Below, in pieces: positions 7,026 through 14,671 of a DNA stretch of 34,771 bases. The translations under genes were made by a program, and so were the position numbers. This DNA comes from DASZZY01 sp036260395 (GTDB lineage Bacteria > Actinomycetota > UBA4738 > CALAEC01), in the NCBI GenBank assembly GCA_036260395.1, contig DASZZY010000100.1, forward strand, positions 1 to 34,771. Reading direction: 5' to 3'. Under the pieces are notes generated by a model, which saw only the letters and a program-made list of their open reading frames with translations, made no database searches and was not told the origin of the DNA. Within the stretch, counting starts at the first letter, position 1. Each line of letters begins with the position of its first letter.

Positions 7026-8093
7026 ATGCGCGACCGCCTGGACCAGATCGAGGGCTCGTTCGAGGAGCTGACCCGGGAGCTGTCCGGCCCCGACGTGGCG
7101 TCCGACCCTGCCCGGCTCCGGGAGCTCGGAAAGCGGCACCGGGAGCTCGAGGAGATCGTGACCGTCTACCGCCAGTACAAGAAGGCGCTGGCGGATGCGG
7201 AGGAGGCCCGGGGGCTGGCCCGGGAGGAGCACGACCCCGAGACCCAGGCCTACTTCCGGCAGGAGGGCGACCGGGCCGCCGCCGAGGCCCGGGAGCTCGA
7301 GGCGAGGCTCGAGGTCCTCCTGCTCCCGAAGGACCCGTTCGACGAGAAGAACGTGGTGCTGGAGATCCGGGCCGGGGCCGGGGGGCAGGAGGCGGCGCTG
7401 TTCGCGGCGGACCTGTTCGAGATGTACCGGCGGTACGCGGAGCGGCACCGATGGAAGACCGAGGTGCTGTCGTCGAGCCCGTCGGAGCTCGGCGGGTTCA
7501 AGGAGGTCGTGCTGGAGGTCCGCGGCGACCGGGCGTACTCGCGGCTGAAGCATGAGTCCGGGGTGCACCGCGTCCAGCGCATCCCTGAGACGGAGTCCGG
7601 CGGCCGCATCCACACCTCGACGGCGACGGTGGCGGTGCTGCCGGAGGCCGACGAGGTCGACGTGGCCCTTCGCGACGAGGACCTCGAGATCGACGTGTAC
7701 CGCTCGTCGGGGCCGGGTGGCCAGTCGGTGAACACCACCGACTCGGCGGTGCGGATCACCCACACGCCGACCGGGATCGTCGTCGCCGTCCAGGAGGAGC
7801 GGTCCCAGCGCCAGAACCGCGAGAAGGCCATGCGGTACCTCCGCGCGCGGCTGCTCAAGATGGAGCAGGAGCGCCAGCAGCGCGAGGAGGCCGAGGCGCG
7901 ACGGGCCCAGGTCGGCACCGGCGAGCGCGCCGAGAAGATCAGGACGTACAACTTCCCGCAGAGCCGGGTGACCGACCACCGCATCGGGCTGACGTCGCAC
8001 CGCCTCCAGGGGATCCTGGAGGGGGACCTGGACGAGTTCGTGGACGCCCTCGGGGCCCAAGAGCGCGCCGCGCAGCTCTCCGCTGCCCGCTAA
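7026..8093 (+). CDS. prfA: Peptide chain release factor 1
   Basis: RF1 recognises UAA and UAG stop codons and triggers peptide release on the ribosome. The 355-residue length is standard. The codon-recognition tripeptide P187-E188-T189 (in QRIPETESGGRIHTS) is the PxT motif of RF1, not the SPF of RF2. The catalytic GGQ is at 231-233 (SSGPGGQSVNTTDSAVR); its Gln is the target of the PrmC methylase encoded downstream. The coiled N-terminal domain and the C-terminal NFPQSRVTDHRIG segment are complete. It starts at ATG 7026 without a Shine-Dalgarno, nine bases after GATAAT. Unusually, prmC does not follow directly: a secreted repeat protein gene lies between them. Confidence 0.98.
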   Translation: MRDRLDQIEGSFEELTRELSGPDVASDPARLRELGKRHRELEEIVTVYRQYKKALADAEEARGLAREEHDPETQAYFRQEGDRAAAEARELEARLEVLLLPKDPFDEKNVVLEIRAGAGGQEAALFAADLFEMYRRYAERHRWKTEVLSSSPSELGGFKEVVLEVRGDRAYSRLKHESGVHRVQRIPETESGGRIHTSTATVAVLPEADEVDVALRDEDLEIDVYRSSGPGGQSVNTTDSAVRITHTPTGIVVAVQEERSQRQNREKAMRYLRARLLKMEQERQQREEAEARRAQVGTGERAEKIRTYNFPQSRVTDHRIGLTSHRLQGILEGDLDEFVDALGAQERAAQLSAAR

Positions 8094-8104
8094 GCGCATC
8101 CGTC

Positions 8105-8147
8105 GTCAATTTCGACTATTGACCGCTTCGGGCGTCCCTCTCACACT
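8105..8147 (+). promoter_or_regulatory. Promoter with overlapping inverted repeat for the FG-GAP protein gene
   Basis: TTGACC (8119-8124) and CACACT (8142-8147) are separated by exactly 17 bases, and the -10 ends five bases before the GTG at 8153, so this message may also be leaderless. An inverted repeat GTCAAT-N7-ATTGAC (8105-8123) overlaps the -35 and could be an operator. No binding protein can be named. Confidence 0.5.
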
Positions 8148-8152
8148 GAGGC

Positions 8153-9940
8153 GTGGCCGCCAGTTCCCATCGCGATCGTGGACGTGCGTGGCATCGGCGC
8201 CTGCTTGGGCTGGCGCTCGCGGCCTCGTTGACCCCCTTTTACGGCGCCGGTCGCGCGGCTGGGACCACCGACCCTCCAACCCCCGCATTCTTCCCCGACG
8301 AATGGCATGGCCTGGAAGGGACGGCGGACGTCGTGAGGATCGCCGACGTGACCGGCGACGGCCGGAGCGACCTCGTGACGAACGTCCGGTACGCTTCCGA
8401 GCCCGTCATCGCCGTTATCCCGCAGCAGCCGGATGGAACGCTTGGGACTCGCCAGACGCATGAGACGGACGGAGCGTTTTCGGATCCATATGGGATCGCG
8501 ACGGGCGATCTCAACGGCGACGGGTTGAACGATGTCGCCGTCGGGACGTCCCAGGGCCTCAATCTCTTCTACCAAGCTGCCGGCTCGCTCGGGCAACGGA
8601 AGCTCCTCGAGACGAGCCTCCCGCCATTGGTCGTCGAGATGGGAGATCAGGAGGGCGATGGCGACCTGGACATCGTCGCGTACGCCACGCAGGGAAACGG
8701 AAGCGGGGACGTCTACCTCTTCGCGAACTGGGGCCCCGTCGTGGGGTTCGTCCAGTCCACCGTCCTCGAGGGGGTCGACCTGTGGCGGATGGACGTGGGC
8801 GACCTGAACGGCGATGGACGCCTCGACATCGCCAGCCATAGCTGGAGCACGTTGCGGATCTTCATCCAGCAGGTGGATGGCGGATACGTCCAACAGGAGT
8901 ACGCGGAGGACTACACCCACGATGTCGACATCGCAGATCTGAACGGGGACGGACGCGACGACGTCCTCACTGCTTCGGGCGACTATCCACCCGCGTCGAG
9001 GGTCCGGGTCTATCGCCAGCAGGCGGGAGGAGCGCTCGGGGCACCAAGCCTCTACGACGTCGAGGCCTTACCAGTGGCGGTCCAGAGCGCGGACGTCAAC
9101 GGAGATGGCTCCGGCGACATCGCGGTGCAGTTCAGCTCGGGACATTTCCGCATCCTTCCCCAGCGCCCGGACGGCACGTTCGGCCCGGGTGCCTACTACG
9201 ACATGGGCTGGAGTGGTGGGGGGCACGACGCCGAGGGGCTCGCGGCCGGGGATGTGACCGGCGATGGGATGGCGGATGTGGCCTATCCCGAGTCCTCCGG
9301 GATCAAGTTCCTTCGGCAGGGGCTCGCCGCGACCCTGGAGCTTTCGTCATCGAAGAAGAAGATCCAGTACGGGGGCGAGGTCGTCCTCACGGCGACGCTG
9401 GGTACGGCAGCGGATGCCGCCAACGACGTGGTTTCGATCTACGCGGAGCCGGATGGGGAGCCGCGGTTTCTCGTTGCCTCCGGACCGGTCGACTCGACCG
9501 GGACGTTCAGCGTCTCCGTCAGCCCGGGCCGCAACACGGCATACACGGCCGAATGGCAGGCCGATCCCGAGTACGTCCAACCCGAGGCCGCTGCGATCGA
9601 CGTGAAGGTACAGGTCGTTGCGACCGGGGAGTTGAAGAAGTTCTACGGCCGGTCGGGCTCATACAAGCTGTACCACGCTGGTGTCGATCCCCGGTACGTC
9701 GCCAAGGTGAAGCCCAATCACGCCGGGGATTCCGTGGGGATCCAACTCGAGGTCCAGATCAAGAAGAAGTGGAAGGAGATCGGCTCGGAGCTCTTCAAGC
9801 TGAATCCGAAGAGCCGCGTGACCATCGTCCTGGTGGATCCGGCGAAGGGTTATCGCTTCCGGATCCGGACGCTCTACGACAGCGATGACGACCACGTCCC
9901 CGACATCTCTCCCTGGTACAAGTTCAAGGTGACCAAGTAG
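8153..9940 (+). CDS. Secreted seven-repeat FG-GAP/VCBS beta-propeller protein
   Basis: The 595-residue protein has an N-terminal signal segment (basic start, hydrophobic LLGLALAASLTPF, about 17-29). Seven DxxGDGxxD calcium loops follow, starting at residues 65, 119, 165, 217, 262, 314 and 367, about 50 residues apart, as expected for a seven-bladed FG-GAP/VCBS propeller. Residues about 395-490 resemble an Ig-like domain, and 490-595 form a second Lys/Tyr-rich beta domain. It is probably extracellular and calcium-binding; a ligand cannot be given. The gene splits the usual prfA-prmC pair and is visibly less GC-saturated at third positions than its neighbours, which suggests later insertion. 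Confidence 0.88.
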   Translation: MAASSHRDRGRAWHRRLLGLALAASLTPFYGAGRAAGTTDPPTPAFFPDEWHGLEGTADVVRIADVTGDGRSDLVTNVRYASEPVIAVIPQQPDGTLGTRQTHETDGAFSDPYGIATGDLNGDGLNDVAVGTSQGLNLFYQAAGSLGQRKLLETSLPPLVVEMGDQEGDGDLDIVAYATQGNGSGDVYLFANWGPVVGFVQSTVLEGVDLWRMDVGDLNGDGRLDIASHSWSTLRIFIQQVDGGYVQQEYAEDYTHDVDIADLNGDGRDDVLTASGDYPPASRVRVYRQQAGGALGAPSLYDVEALPVAVQSADVNGDGSGDIAVQFSSGHFRILPQRPDGTFGPGAYYDMGWSGGGHDAEGLAAGDVTGDGMADVAYPESSGIKFLRQGLAATLELSSSKKKIQYGGEVVLTATLGTAADAANDVVSIYAEPDGEPRFLVASGPVDSTGTFSVSVSPGRNTAYTAEWQADPEYVQPEAAAIDVKVQVVATGELKKFYGRSGSYKLYHAGVDPRYVAKVKPNHAGDSVGIQLEVQIKKKWKEIGSELFKLNPKSRVTIVLVDPAKGYRFRIRTLYDSDDDHVPDISPWYKFKVTK

Positions 9941-9973
9941 ACCGTCATCCGGCCGGCGCCTGAACCCATACCC

Positions 9974-9989
9974 ACGCCTAAATTGGCGT
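9974..9989 (+). promoter_or_regulatory. -10 element TAAATT flanked by a small palindrome before prmC
   Basis: TAAATT (9979-9984) ends eight bases before the prmC ATG and is flanked by ACGCC and GGCGT, which pair with each other. The message would carry only one or two untranslated bases. No Shine-Dalgarno precedes the ATG. Confidence 0.5.
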
Positions 9990-9992
9990 CTG

Positions 9993-10823
9993 ATGCGTTC
10001 GTCTGACGTCGTATCGCGGGCCGCCGACTATCTGGCGCGGCATGGGGTCGAGACCCCGCGGGAGACCGCGGAGGCCCTCCTCATGTACTTCCTGGGGACC
10101 GATCGCGCGGGGCTCTATTCGCGCACCGAGGGCCTCGACACCAGAACGGCGAAGCTGTTCGGCCGTGCCCTCTGCCAGCGCTGCCACGGTGTCCCGCTCC
10201 AGTACCTCACCGGCGAGCAGCAGTTCTTCGACCTGGTACTCGGCGTGGCGCCCGGGGTCTTCGTCCCTCGGCCGGAGACGGAGGTCCTCGTGGAGCGGGC
10301 CCTCGAGCTGGTGCCGCCGGACGAACCGACCCTGGTCGATGTCGGCACCGGCACCGGGGCCATCGCCCTGGCACTGAAGCGGTTCCGCTCGGACGCCCGC
10401 GTCGTGGCCACCGATGTGTCGGAGGACGCCGTCGCCGTGGCCCGCGCGAACGCCTCCCGCCACGCCCTCGAGGTGGAGGTCCTCCATGGAGACCTCTTCT
10501 CGCCGATGCCCGACGAGCTCCGCGGGCGCGTCGACCTGATCGTCAGCAACCCGCCGTACGTCACCGAGGCGGAGTACGCGGACCTCCCCGAGGAGGTCCG
10601 AGCCGAGCCGCTCGAGGCCCTGGTCGGCGGGACCGAGGTGCACCGGAGGCTGGCGAAGGAGGGGCCGGCGTGGCTCCGCCAGGGCGGCTGGCTCCTCATG
10701 GAGATCGGCGCGGCGCAGGCAGACGAGGTCGAGGCGATCGTCTCCGAGGGGTTCGGCGAGGTCGAGGTGCTGCCCGACCTGGCGGGGAAGCCGCGGATCG
10801 TCCGAGGGCGTCGCCGTGGCTGA
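9993..10823 (+). CDS. prmC: Release factor N5-glutamine methyltransferase
   Basis: PrmC methylates the Gln of the GGQ motif in RF1/RF2, using S-adenosylmethionine. The 276-residue protein has the N-terminal helical substrate domain (from AADYLARHGVETPRETAEALL), the QYLTGEQQFF and FVPRPETEVLVE motifs, and the SAM-binding loop VDVGTGTGAIALAL. The catalytic NPPY is at 186-189 (VSNPPYVTEAE). It begins at ATG 9993 just after a TAAATT hexamer. It is separated from its substrate gene prfA by the FG-GAP protein gene, so it has its own promoter. The stop overlaps the GTG start of tsaC. Confidence 0.97.
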   Translation: MRSSDVVSRAADYLARHGVETPRETAEALLMYFLGTDRAGLYSRTEGLDTRTAKLFGRALCQRCHGVPLQYLTGEQQFFDLVLGVAPGVFVPRPETEVLVERALELVPPDEPTLVDVGTGTGAIALALKRFRSDARVVATDVSEDAVAVARANASRHALEVEVLHGDLFSPMPDELRGRVDLIVSNPPYVTEAEYADLPEEVRAEPLEALVGGTEVHRRLAKEGPAWLRQGGWLLMEIGAAQADEVEAIVSEGFGEVEVLPDLAGKPRIVRGRRRG

Positions 10824-11436
10824 GATGTTCTCCCTGCCGAGCGGGCCCGGCCTCGAGGCCGCTGAACGCGCCATGGCCGCCGGTGGGCTGGTCGTGTTCC
10901 CCACCGACACGGTCTACGGCGTCGCCGCCCGGCCGGAGCTGACGCCGGCGACCGCGCGACTCTTCGACGCGAAGGGCCGCCCGAGGACGCTGACCCTCCC
11001 CGTGCTGGCGGCGGCCCTCGAGCAGGCGCGGACCGTCGCGGTCTTCGACGCCCGGGCCGAGGTGCTGGCGGAGCGGTTCTGGCCCGGCGGGCTCACGATC
11101 GTCCTCCCGCGGACCGAGCGCGCGGCCGGCTGGGACCTCGGCGACGAGGGGGCCACGGTCGGGGTCCGGGTGCCGGCGCACGAGGGGGCCCTCGCGCTCC
11201 TGCGCCGGACGGGCCCGCTGGCGGTGACGAGCGCCAACCGCTCCGGCGAGCCCACGCCGACCACGTGCGAGGGCGTCCGCCAGGCGCTCGGCGACGCCGT
11301 GGCCGTCTACCTGTGCGGCGGCTCGACGTCGAACGCCGCCTCGACGGTGGTCGACCTCACCGGGGGACAGCCGCGGATCCTCCGTCACGGGACGCTCCCG
11401 GGGAACGAGGTCCTGGCCGCCGCCGCAGCCGCATGA
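10816..11436 (+). CDS. tsaC: L-threonylcarbamoyladenylate synthase (YrdC/TsaC type)
   Basis: This enzyme makes threonylcarbamoyl-AMP from threonine, bicarbonate and ATP for the t6A37 modification of ANN-decoding tRNAs. The YrdC fold is shown by VVFPTDTVYGVAARP, the KxR element in FDAKGRPRTLTLPV, the FWPGGLTIVLPR segment and the TSANRSG motif. At 206 residues it is the single-domain TsaC form and lacks the extra C-terminal domain of longer Sua5 proteins. GTG 10816 overlaps the prmC stop by eight bases. ATG 10825 is an alternative start and would remove only three residues. The stop overlaps the next ATG (ATGA). Confidence 0.95.
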   Translation: MAEMFSLPSGPGLEAAERAMAAGGLVVFPTDTVYGVAARPELTPATARLFDAKGRPRTLTLPVLAAALEQARTVAVFDARAEVLAERFWPGGLTIVLPRTERAAGWDLGDEGATVGVRVPAHEGALALLRRTGPLAVTSANRSGEPTPTTCEGVRQALGDAVAVYLCGGSTSNAASTVVDLTGGQPRILRHGTLPGNEVLAAAAAA

Positions 11437-12326
11437 CGCACGTACGGCGCTGGTCCACCGTGTTGCTGGCCGCCCTGGCGGTCGGGGCGGCCTGCTCGCC
11501 GGACGAGGCGTCGGTCCCCGAGCCGTCCGGCCCCCTCCGCTCCCGTTCCCCGGTGGAGGGCCGGGCCTTCGAGTTCGCGGTCATCGGCGACTTCGGGACC
11601 GGCGAGGAGGACCAGCGAGCGGTGGCGGATGCGCTTCGGCGGTGGGCGGGGACGCGCCCCTTCGAGGCCCTGGTGACCACCGGGGACAACATCTACGACT
11701 CGGGTCACCCCGACGACTTCGCCGAGGCCTGGCACCAGCCGTACGGGTGGGTGGACCGGGGCGGCATCCCCGTCATCGCCTCGGTGGGGAACCACGACAT
11801 CAGGACGGCCAGCGGCGCGCCCGTGATGGAGCTGTTCTCGATGCCCGGCCGCTGGTACGCGCACCGGTTCGGGCCCGTGGAGCTGTTCGTGCTCGACGGG
11901 AACCGCCCGGCGGACCTGCGGCAGCTGACGTGGCTGGGCGACGCGCTGCGGCGGTCGCGCGCCACGTGGAAGGTGGCCGTATTCCACCACCCGGCGTACA
12001 GCTGCAGCGACCACGGCAGCACGCGCGAGATCCTCGAGCGCTGGGTTCCGGTCCTGCAGGCGGGCGGCGTCGACCTCGTTCTGTCCGGCCACGACCACAA
12101 CTACCAGCGGTTCCGGGCGTACGGGATCGCGTTCGTCGTCTCGGGCGGCGGCGGCGCGGCCCTCGACGCGGTGGGCGACTGCCCGGCCGGCACGCCCGCG
12201 CCGCTGGCGGAGCTCGACGAGCGGCACCACTTCCTGTACGGGCGGGCCACGCGCACCCGGCTCACGCTCCAGGCCGTCCCGGTTCCCGGCCTCCGGCCGG
12301 CGGACCGGGTGGTCCTCCGCGCGTAG
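11433..12326 (+). CDS. Secreted metallophosphatase, probable lipoprotein
   Basis: The 297-residue protein belongs to the calcineurin-like metallophosphoesterases. The metal-binding motifs are in order: GDFGTG (D53), TTGDNIYD (D85, N86), GNHD (119-122), FHHPAYSC and SGHDHNYQR. This is the arrangement of purple-acid-phosphatase-like enzymes. The N-terminus has a basic start, a hydrophobic stretch and a Cys in AVGAAC (C21), consistent with a weak lipobox and export to the outer face of the membrane. ATG 11433 overlaps the tsaC stop by four bases, so the two genes are translationally coupled. The substrate (phosphomonoester or other) cannot be decided. Confidence 0.9.
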   Translation: MTHVRRWSTVLLAALAVGAACSPDEASVPEPSGPLRSRSPVEGRAFEFAVIGDFGTGEEDQRAVADALRRWAGTRPFEALVTTGDNIYDSGHPDDFAEAWHQPYGWVDRGGIPVIASVGNHDIRTASGAPVMELFSMPGRWYAHRFGPVELFVLDGNRPADLRQLTWLGDALRRSRATWKVAVFHHPAYSCSDHGSTREILERWVPVLQAGGVDLVLSGHDHNYQRFRAYGIAFVVSGGGGAALDAVGDCPAGTPAPLAELDERHHFLYGRATRTRLTLQAVPVPGLRPADRVVLRA

Positions 12327-12351
12327 CGGGGGTCGCCGGAAGGGCCGGTGC

Positions 12352-12357
12352 TAGACT
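12352..12357 (+). promoter_or_regulatory. -10 hexamer TAGACT for a leaderless gene at 12364
   Basis: TAGACT ends six bases before the GTG at 12364, with no Shine-Dalgarno between them. It could transcribe the phosphatase-rpiB-glyA-wecA group. Confidence 0.6.
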
Positions 12358-12363
12358 CCGGGC

Positions 12364-12963
12364 GTGCTGTCCGTGCTGTTCGTCTGCACCGGCAACATCT
12401 GCCGCTCCCCGATCGCCGAAGGGCTCCTGGCCCACCGCTCGGCCCGTCTGCTGGGCGGGACCCTGCGCGTCGGATCGGCGGGCACGTGGGCTCGACCGGG
12501 CCAGCCGCCGATGCCCGAGACGGTTCGCGCGGCGGGGGAGCGCGGGGTCGACATCTCGAGCCTCCGGGCCAGCTCCCTGGATCCGGAGATCGTCGGCGAG
12601 GCCGACGTGGTCCTCACGATGACCGCCGAGCACCGCGACGAGGTCGCTCGCATCGCGCCGGAGGCGTCGTCCAAGACCTTCACGCTCAAGGAGCTGGTCA
12701 CCTTGCTCCGGCGCCTTCCCCCGGCGCCGTACCCGCCGTCGCGCGACGCGGCCCTGGCCCGGATCGTTGCCGCCGACGAGCTGCGCCGGTCCGCCGACGC
12801 GCCGGCCGTCCCCGACGAGGACGTGGCCGATCCGCTCGGCATGTCGGTCGAGACGTACCGGGCCGTCGCCTGGGAGCTCGACGGGCTGGTGGACGCGCTG
12901 GTCGGGGGCCTGTTCGGCGACCTGCGGCGGGCCAGCGCCGCCGCGGGGGGGACAGGGGCCTAG
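12364..12963 (+). CDS. Low-molecular-weight protein-tyrosine-phosphatase family protein
   Basis: The P-loop CTGNICRSPIAEG (nucleophile C8, R14) and the general-acid D156-P157 in DVADPLG define the LMW-PTP family. The position before rpiB and glyA matches ywlE of Bacillus, a protein-arginine phosphatase. However, the residue after CTGN is Ile12, as in tyrosine phosphatases, whereas YwlE has the Thr thought to give phosphoarginine preference. At 199 residues it is about 50 longer than the family norm; the extra length lies in an insert around 110-150 and in the C-terminal helix. GTG 12364 is supported by the -10 six bases upstream. rpiB starts two bases after the stop. Confidence 0.93.
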   Translation: MLSVLFVCTGNICRSPIAEGLLAHRSARLLGGTLRVGSAGTWARPGQPPMPETVRAAGERGVDISSLRASSLDPEIVGEADVVLTMTAEHRDEVARIAPEASSKTFTLKELVTLLRRLPPAPYPPSRDAALARIVAADELRRSADAPAVPDEDVADPLGMSVETYRAVAWELDGLVDALVGGLFGDLRRASAAAGGTGA

Positions 12964-12964
12964 C

Positions 12965-13417
12965 GTGCGCATCGCGATCGGTGCCGACCACGCCGGCTTC
13001 GGGCTGAAGGAGGACCTCGAGCAGCATCTGAAGGACCGCGGCCACGACGTCGACGATGTCGGGACCGACTCCGAGGAGCCCACGGACTACCCGCCGATCT
13101 GCGCGGCCGTGGCCCGGACGGTCCGCGAGGGCCGCGCCGAGCGAGGGATCGTGCTGGGGGGGTCGGGGCAGGGCGAGCAGATCGCCGCCAACAAGGTATC
13201 GGGCGTGCGCGCCGCACTCTGCAACGACCTCTACACCGCGAGGATGTCCCGGGCCCACAACGACGCCAACGTGTTGGCGCTCGGCGCCCGGATCGTGGCC
13301 CCGCCGCTGGCCCGGGAGATCGTCGACCTGTGGCTCGACACGCCATTCGAGGGGGGACGCCACGGGCGTCGCGTCGAACAGATCGCGGGCATCGAAGAAG
13401 AGGAGAGGAGCCGATGA
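12965..13417 (+). CDS. rpiB: Ribose-5-phosphate isomerase B
   Basis: RpiB interconverts ribose-5-phosphate and ribulose-5-phosphate in the pentose phosphate pathway. The 150-residue protein shows IGADHAGFGLK at the N-terminus, GIVLGGSGQGEQIAANK at 61-77 and SRAHNDANVLALGAR. The catalytic Cys of the E. coli enzyme is replaced by Gly in LGGSG, and Glu71 of GEQ is present, as in the mycobacterial-type enzymes that use this glutamate as base. The start is GTG 12965. The stop overlaps the glyA ATG (ATGA), and a run of GAGGAGAGGAG near the end of rpiB serves as the glyA ribosome site. Confidence 0.95.
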   Translation: MRIAIGADHAGFGLKEDLEQHLKDRGHDVDDVGTDSEEPTDYPPICAAVARTVREGRAERGIVLGGSGQGEQIAANKVSGVRAALCNDLYTARMSRAHNDANVLALGARIVAPPLAREIVDLWLDTPFEGGRHGRRVEQIAGIEEEERSR

Positions 13418-14670
13418 ACGACTGGGTCGCGGACTGGGAGGCCCTCCGGGCCACGGACCCCGAGGTCGCCGACGCCATCGTGGGCGAGCTCGAGCGCGAG
13501 CGGGGCACGATCCGGCTGATCGCCTCGGAGAACTACACGAGCCCGGCGGTCCTCGCGGCGCTCGCGTCCACGATGAACAACAAGTACGCGGAGGGCCTCC
13601 CCGGGAAGCGGTACTACGGCGGCTGCCGGTTCGTCGACGTGACGGAACAGCTGGCCATCGACCGGGCCAAGGAGCTCTTCGGCGCCGAGCACGCCAACGT
13701 CCAGCCGCATGCCGGCGCCCAAGCCAACATGGCGGCGTACTTCGCGTTCATGGAGCTCGGCGACACGCTGCTCGGGATGAGCCTCCCGCACGGCGGGCAC
13801 CTGACGCACGGCTCGCCGGTCAACTTCTCCGGCAAGTGGTTCAACGTCGTGGGCTACGAGGTCGACAAGGAGACCGAGCTGATCGACCTCGATCGGGTCC
13901 GCGACCTGGCCCGGGAGCACCGCCCGAAGATGATCGTCGCCGGCGCCACGGCGTACCCGAGAACGATCGACTTCGCGGGCTTCCGGGAGATCGCGGACGA
14001 GGTCGGCGCGGTGTTCATGGTGGATGCCGCCCACTTCATCGGCCTGGTGGCCGGCGGCGCGTATCCGACCCCGGTGCGCCACGCCGACGTGGTGACGTTC
14101 ACCACCCACAACACGCTGCGCGGGCCGCGCGGCGCCATGATCCTGTCGAAGGCCGAACACGCCAAGGCCATCGACAAGGCCACGTTCCCGATGATGCAGG
14201 GCGGGCCCCTCGAGCACTGCATCGCCGCCAAGGCGGTGGCGCTGAAGGAAGCGGCCTCCCCGGAGTTCCGCGACTACGCCCATCGCGTGGTGCGGACGGC
14301 CCGGGCCCTGGCCGGCGGCCTCCAGGACCAGGGGCTGCGGCTGGTCTCGGGGGGCACCGACTCGCACCTGGCGCTGGTCGACCTCCAGCCCGCGGGCATC
14401 ACCGGCGCCGACGCCGAGGCGGCCTGCGACGAGGTGGGCATCACGCTCAACAAGAACGCCATCCCCTTCGACCCGCTCCCGCCGGCCACCGCGTCCGGGA
14501 TCCGGGTCGGGACACCGGGTCCCGCGACGCTGGGCATGGACGAGCCGGAGATGAAGGAGATCGCCGGCGTGATCGGCGAGGTCATCCGGGCCCCCGGCGA
14601 CGAGGACATGAAGCGGCGGGCGCGCGAGCGCGTGGCCGAGCTGACCGCCCGGTTCCCCGCGTACGCCTGA
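13414..14670 (+). CDS. glyA: Serine hydroxymethyltransferase homologue with Asn at the PLP-lysine position
   Basis: The 418-residue protein aligns with SHMT (serine plus tetrahydrofolate to glycine plus methylene-THF) over its full length: LIASENYTSPAV (E39), NKYAEGLPGKRYYGG, GGHLTHGSPVNFSGK (H129), MVDAAHFIGLVAGG (D204, H207), QGGPLEH and SGIRVGTPG. The Schiff-base lysine is absent: the motif normally THKTLRGPRG reads T231-H232-N233-T234, with codon AAC at 14110-14112. Nearby motifs also deviate, with TFTTHN instead of TTTTHK and FPMMQGG. If real, the enzyme cannot form the usual internal aldimine and may have lost or changed activity; a single consensus error (AAG to AAC) is the alternative. 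The gene is coupled to rpiB, and wecA starts one base after its stop. Confidence 0.93.
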   Translation: MNDWVADWEALRATDPEVADAIVGELERERGTIRLIASENYTSPAVLAALASTMNNKYAEGLPGKRYYGGCRFVDVTEQLAIDRAKELFGAEHANVQPHAGAQANMAAYFAFMELGDTLLGMSLPHGGHLTHGSPVNFSGKWFNVVGYEVDKETELIDLDRVRDLAREHRPKMIVAGATAYPRTIDFAGFREIADEVGAVFMVDAAHFIGLVAGGAYPTPVRHADVVTFTTHNTLRGPRGAMILSKAEHAKAIDKATFPMMQGGPLEHCIAAKAVALKEAASPEFRDYAHRVVRTARALAGGLQDQGLRLVSGGTDSHLALVDLQPAGITGADAEAACDEVGITLNKNAIPFDPLPPATASGIRVGTPGPATLGMDEPEMKEIAGVIGEVIRAPGDEDMKRRARERVAELTARFPAYA

Positions 14671-14671
14671 C

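Noticed and set aside
8105..8123. GTCAAT-N7-ATTGAC as a transposon end or attachment site
   Set aside because: No partner copy at the other side of the FG-GAP gene, no integrase and no target duplication. It fits a promoter operator better.
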